Below, in pieces: positions 60,809-64,000 of a stretch of DNA of 64,000 nt. Source of the DNA: an uncultured Bacteroides sp. (lineage in GTDB: Bacteria > Bacteroidota > Bacteroidia > Bacteroidales > Bacteroidaceae); the NCBI GenBank assembly GCA_947574505.1, contig CANPJW010000002.1:62001-126000 (forward strand), in the 5' to 3' direction. The notes under the pieces were generated by a model. It was not told the DNA's origin, ran no database searches, and saw only the letters and a program-made list of their open reading frames with translations. The position numbers and the translations under genes were made by a program. How positions within the stretch are numbered: the first letter of the stretch is position 1; each line of letters starts with the position of its first letter.

Positions 60809-61960
60809 TTAACGTTGTCGCACCAGCGACTTAATTTGCTTTAACTGGCGTTCCGCTTCTTGTTGAAGTCCTTCCCACCGGCACTTATAAGCTGCAGACT
60901 CCCGCAACTCGGGCAATGGATATTCAGCATCCAGCGCAGCTTTCAGTTGCTGCATCAGTTGCAGGCTATCTGCCTTCCAATAACGTTCGTCCGCCAACGA
61001 ATCGGCAGCATGTATCATTCGCATCCGTTCAGATGCAAGCAGGCGAAGACAACTTTCGCTACAGACCTGATTTCCGTAGACAGGATAAAAAGAGGGAGAA
61101 GAAGAGACAGAGACCGGCAACATGTCACCTGCAACAGCATAAACACCCACACAGACTGCTCCTGCCAACACTGCAGCAACCATCCCCATATAAAGCCTTT
61201 TCCTGCGAGGCACAGTTACGGCGTTTGCCACCTCCACAACAGACACATAACGCTTTTCCCGCTTTCTACGGGTACACTTGCGCGAAACCGCTGCCAACTG
61301 TTTGTCTTTTAATGCTGTAGCCATCTCACCAATAATTACCCCAAGCGAATAAATATCAGCACGCAAATCCAATGACACATCCGGTTGCAACATCTCGGGG
61401 GCAAGATAATAACGTGTGCCGGCAGGAAGCTTCAGCACATCGTAATCATCACAATCGGAAAGACTGAAATCAATCAGTTTCACATTGTTACCATTGTGTG
61501 TAATCAGAATATTGTCCGGCTTCAAATCACGGTGGACAATCTGCTTGCTATGGATGTATTGTAAAGCACTACACAGTTCGTTGATGATCTTGACCGCCAT
61601 AGGACGAGTCAGTTTTCCTTGCTGCATAAACTCTTTCAAAGTGACTCCGTCCACATATTCCAACAGGATGCAGCACCCTACAGACGGTACATTCTCCCAT
61701 CCCAATGTACGACAAATATGAGGATGTTCTAATTGATAGCCGATATTGAATTCTTTTTTAAGAGCCTGTTCGTAAAAAGCCGTTCCTTTATACATCGGCT
61801 GCAAAGTTTTCAGCACATGCAACTTACCATGCCGATGGCAACGAAACAAACGATTCCATCCTGAACGGGAAGTATATATTTCCTGAATATCCGTAAAAGC
61901 CACGTCGACAGGAGGCATTGTTTGCCCTATAAAACCGGAAGTAAAAGTATCGTCACTCAT
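60809..61960 (-). CDS. Ser/Thr protein kinase-like protein with one TM helix
   Basis: HRDLKPDNILIT catalytic loop, IDFSLSD in place of DFG, GTRYYLAPEML; TM MGMVAAVLAGAVCVGVYAVAG. Confidence 0.88.
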   Translation of the reverse strand: MSDDTFTSGFIGQTMPPVDVAFTDIQEIYTSRSGWNRLFRCHRHGKLHVLKTLQPMYKGTAFYEQALKKEFNIGYQLEHPHICRTLGWENVPSVGCCILLEYVDGVTLKEFMQQGKLTRPMAVKIINELCSALQYIHSKQIVHRDLKPDNILITHNGNNVKLIDFSLSDCDDYDVLKLPAGTRYYLAPEMLQPDVSLDLRADIYSLGVIIGEMATALKDKQLAAVSRKCTRRKREKRYVSVVEVANAVTVPRRKRLYMGMVAAVLAGAVCVGVYAVAGDMLPVSVSSSPSFYPVYGNQVCSESCLRLLASERMRMIHAADSLADERYWKADSLQLMQQLKAALDAEYPLPELRESAAYKCRWEGLQQEAERQLKQIKSLVRQR

Positions 61961-62531
61961 GACCTATACAGTTCAACAAAGTAAGACCACCGTTCCGCCC
62001 CGCAATAAATGGCGAGGTACGAACTCCATCACGTAAAACGTATGGCAAAAACAAAGGTTGCCCTTTCAAGAAAGCGGATGTCTCAAAACAGTCTCCTTTT
62101 TGCAACTTAGACTGACGTGCCTCACACACTTCGAACAAAGCCTTTCCTTTATAAAGCAGACGCAGATAACGATTGGGCGACCATCCGATTTCGACTTCCG
62201 CTCCGGGAACAAGTTCACTTGCCGTCACCTGACAGGCAGAGAAAAATGAAGAATTGTACGCACTGCTACTCTTCAAGTAACTACAGAAAGTACTGAATAA
62301 ATCAAAACCGATGAAGCGGGACAATAAATCAAGTGTCTGCATACGTGGTGTATGCATATCATTTACATATCCCCACAAACGTTTCAGTGTAGAAGTTGAA
62401 ATTCTCCCCCATGAGTGACTCTGCAAATAAAAAGAAAACTCCTCAAAATCGGTAGTCGTCCGCAAAGCTTTTCCATATTTCTTTTCGACCAGCAATAAAA
62501 GTTCCGCTATTTCCGGTTTATATACATTCAT
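61953..62531 (-). CDS. Putative partner/regulator of the kinase, translationally coupled
   Basis: Overlaps the kinase ORF by 8 bp; ISTSTLKRLWGYVNDMHTPRMQTLDLLSRFIGF resembles Bacteroidetes HTH-like N-termini. Confidence 0.55.
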   Translation of the reverse strand: MNVYKPEIAELLLLVEKKYGKALRTTTDFEEFSFYLQSHSWGRISTSTLKRLWGYVNDMHTPRMQTLDLLSRFIGFDLFSTFCSYLKSSSAYNSSFFSACQVTASELVPGAEVEIGWSPNRYLRLLYKGKALFEVCEARQSKLQKGDCFETSAFLKGQPLFLPYVLRDGVRTSPFIAGRNGGLTLLNCIGHE

Positions 62532-62559
62532 GATTCAATACTGAATATTTTATAATGAA

Positions 62560-62567
62560 CAAAGATA
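62560..62567 (-). promoter_or_regulatory. Putative -7 element (TATCTTTG) for the kinase operon
   Basis: Minus strand TATCTTTG, 29 bp upstream of the ATG at 62531. Confidence 0.55.
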
Positions 62568-62588
62568 AGTAAAATCGTTTTATTATCG

Positions 62589-62596
62589 TATATTTG
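62589..62596 (+). promoter_or_regulatory. Putative -7 element (TATATTTG) for the S9 peptidase
   Basis: TATATTTG, 46 bp upstream of the ATG at 62642. Confidence 0.55.
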
Positions 62597-62641
62597 TCCG
62601 GCTATTCTAATAAAAAATTTACTAAACAATCATTTTAAAAT

Positions 62642-64000
62642 ATGAGACAAGCTAATTTATTTATGATGTCAGCAGCAATGTTGTTAGCTGCCTGCGGAGG
62701 AACCAAAGACGCAGGCAAGACAGATCAGGTGCTTATCGAGAAATCGGATATTAAGATCGAAGGGAAGCGCATGACTCCCGAAGCACTTTGGGCAATGGGA
62801 CGTATCGGCGGATTCGCCGTATCGCCCGACGGAAAGAAAATTGCGTATACGGTGGCATACTACAGCGTACCGGAAAACAAGAGTAACCGCGAAGTCTTCG
62901 TGATGAACGCGGATGGAAGCGACAACCAGCAAATCACTCATACCCCGTATCAGGAGAATGAAGTGACATGGATTAAAGGAGGCACCAAACTCGCATTCTT
63001 AAGTAATGACAACGGAAGCAGCCAGCTCTACGAGATGAATCCCGACGGCAGCGGCCGCAAGCAGTTGACCAACTACGAGGGAGACATCGAAGGTTATTCC
63101 ATTTCACCGGATGGCAAAAAGTTGCTGTTCATTTCGCAAGTAAAGACGAAAGAAAGCACTGCCGATAAATATCCGGACCTGCCGAAATCCACAGGTATCA
63201 TCGTGACCGATCTGATGTACAAACATTGGGATGAATGGGTGACGACAGCTCCGCATCCTTTTGTTGCCGACTTTGATGGTAACGGCATTTCCAATATCGT
63301 GGATATTCTGAACGGCGAACCGTATGAAAGTCCGATGAAGCCTTGGGGTGGCATTGAGCAACTTGCCTGGAATACGACTTCGGACAAAGTGGCTTACACT
63401 TGCCGTAAAAAGACAGGATTGGAATATGCGATTTCCACCAACTCCGATATTTACGTTTATGACCTGAACACCCAAAAAACGGAAAATATCACGGAAGAAA
63501 ACAAAGGATATGATACCAATCCGCAATACTCTCCGGACGGCAAGTATATCGCCTGGCAGAGTATGGAACGTGACGGTTACGAAGCTGACTTAAACCGTCT
63601 GTTCATCATGAATTTGGAAACCGGTGAGAAACGGTTTGTCAGCAAGGCGTTCGAGTCGAATGTGGATGCTTTTGTATGGGGCACAGATGCCAAGACTATC
63701 TATTTCACAGGAGTATGGCACGGAGAATCGCAGATTTATGCGCTGGATTTGGCGACTGATTCGGTAAAGGCAATCACTTCAGGCATGTACGATTACGAAG
63801 GTGTGGCTCTTTTGGGTGATAAGTTGATTGCCAAACGTCATTCAATGAGCATGGGTGATGAGCTCTACACTGTGGCACTGGATGGCTCTACTACCCAACT
63901 GACGCAGGAGAATAAGCAGATTTATGATCAGTTGGAAATGGGTAAAGTGGAAGGTCGCTGGATGAAAACAACAGACGGCAAACAGATGTTGACATGGGTG
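62642..64000 (+). CDS. S9 family peptidase (DPP IV-like), partial at the window end
   Basis: MRQANLFMMSAAMLLAACGGTKDAG lipobox; repeated beta-propeller blades FAVSPDGKKIAYTV, YSISPDGKKLLFIS, PQYSPDGKYIAWQS. Confidence 0.9.
   Translation, partial: MRQANLFMMSAAMLLAACGGTKDAGKTDQVLIEKSDIKIEGKRMTPEALWAMGRIGGFAVSPDGKKIAYTVAYYSVPENKSNREVFVMNADGSDNQQITHTPYQENEVTWIKGGTKLAFLSNDNGSSQLYEMNPDGSGRKQLTNYEGDIEGYSISPDGKKLLFISQVKTKESTADKYPDLPKSTGIIVTDLMYKHWDEWVTTAPHPFVADFDGNGISNIVDILNGEPYESPMKPWGGIEQLAWNTTSDKVAYTCRKKTGLEYAISTNSDIYVYDLNTQKTENITEENKGYDTNPQYSPDGKYIAWQSMERDGYEADLNRLFIMNLETGEKRFVSKAFESNVDAFVWGTDAKTIYFTGVWHGESQIYALDLATDSVKAITSGMYDYEGVALLGDKLIAKRHSMSMGDELYTVALDGSTTQLTQENKQIYDQLEMGKVEGRWMKTTDGKQMLTWV

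Overview
The window looks like a Bacteroides-type chromosome segment (inference from gene families, TAnnTTTG promoters and gene order; no search was run). From left to right: (1) partial dnaB, ispE and galE; (2) an rnf operon (rnfB-C-D-G-E-A, minus strand) with an RseC-family gene upstream; (3) an accessory cassette of a VirE-N/BT4734-like protein, a PriCT-2/DUF3987 primase-helicase, DUF4248, an HU-like protein, a 35-aa 'smalltalk'-like peptide and an amidase, preceded by a small gene split by a -1 frame change at an A_AAA_AAG heptamer; (4) a ~29-kb minus-strand capsular polysaccharide locus (upxY at 43.3 kb to wbuC at 14.4 kb) with Wzx/Wzy, Wza/Wzc, FnlABC-type UDP-L-FucNAc genes, at least eight glycosyltransferases and one frameshifted acetyltransferase; (5) DUF3078 gene, pyrG, yidC and a MATE gene; (6) a surface-lipoprotein island (50.4-62.5 kb) with three fimbrillin-like proteins, one fused to BspA-type LRRs, a BACON-like segment and an M64-like metallopeptidase, then WG-repeat and LRR lipoproteins and a membrane Ser/Thr kinase with atypical motifs overlapping a putative partner gene; (7) a partial S9 peptidase. 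The strongest second-look items are the two-core inverted repeat around the DUF3987 domain, the frameshift heptamer gene, the ~20-bp phased ATAACCGAC repeats upstream of the HU-like gene, the AT-rich LRR block inside the M64 fusion protein, the kinase/WG/LRR lipoprotein cluster, and two palindromic intergenic elements (55883-56043 and 60697-60776).
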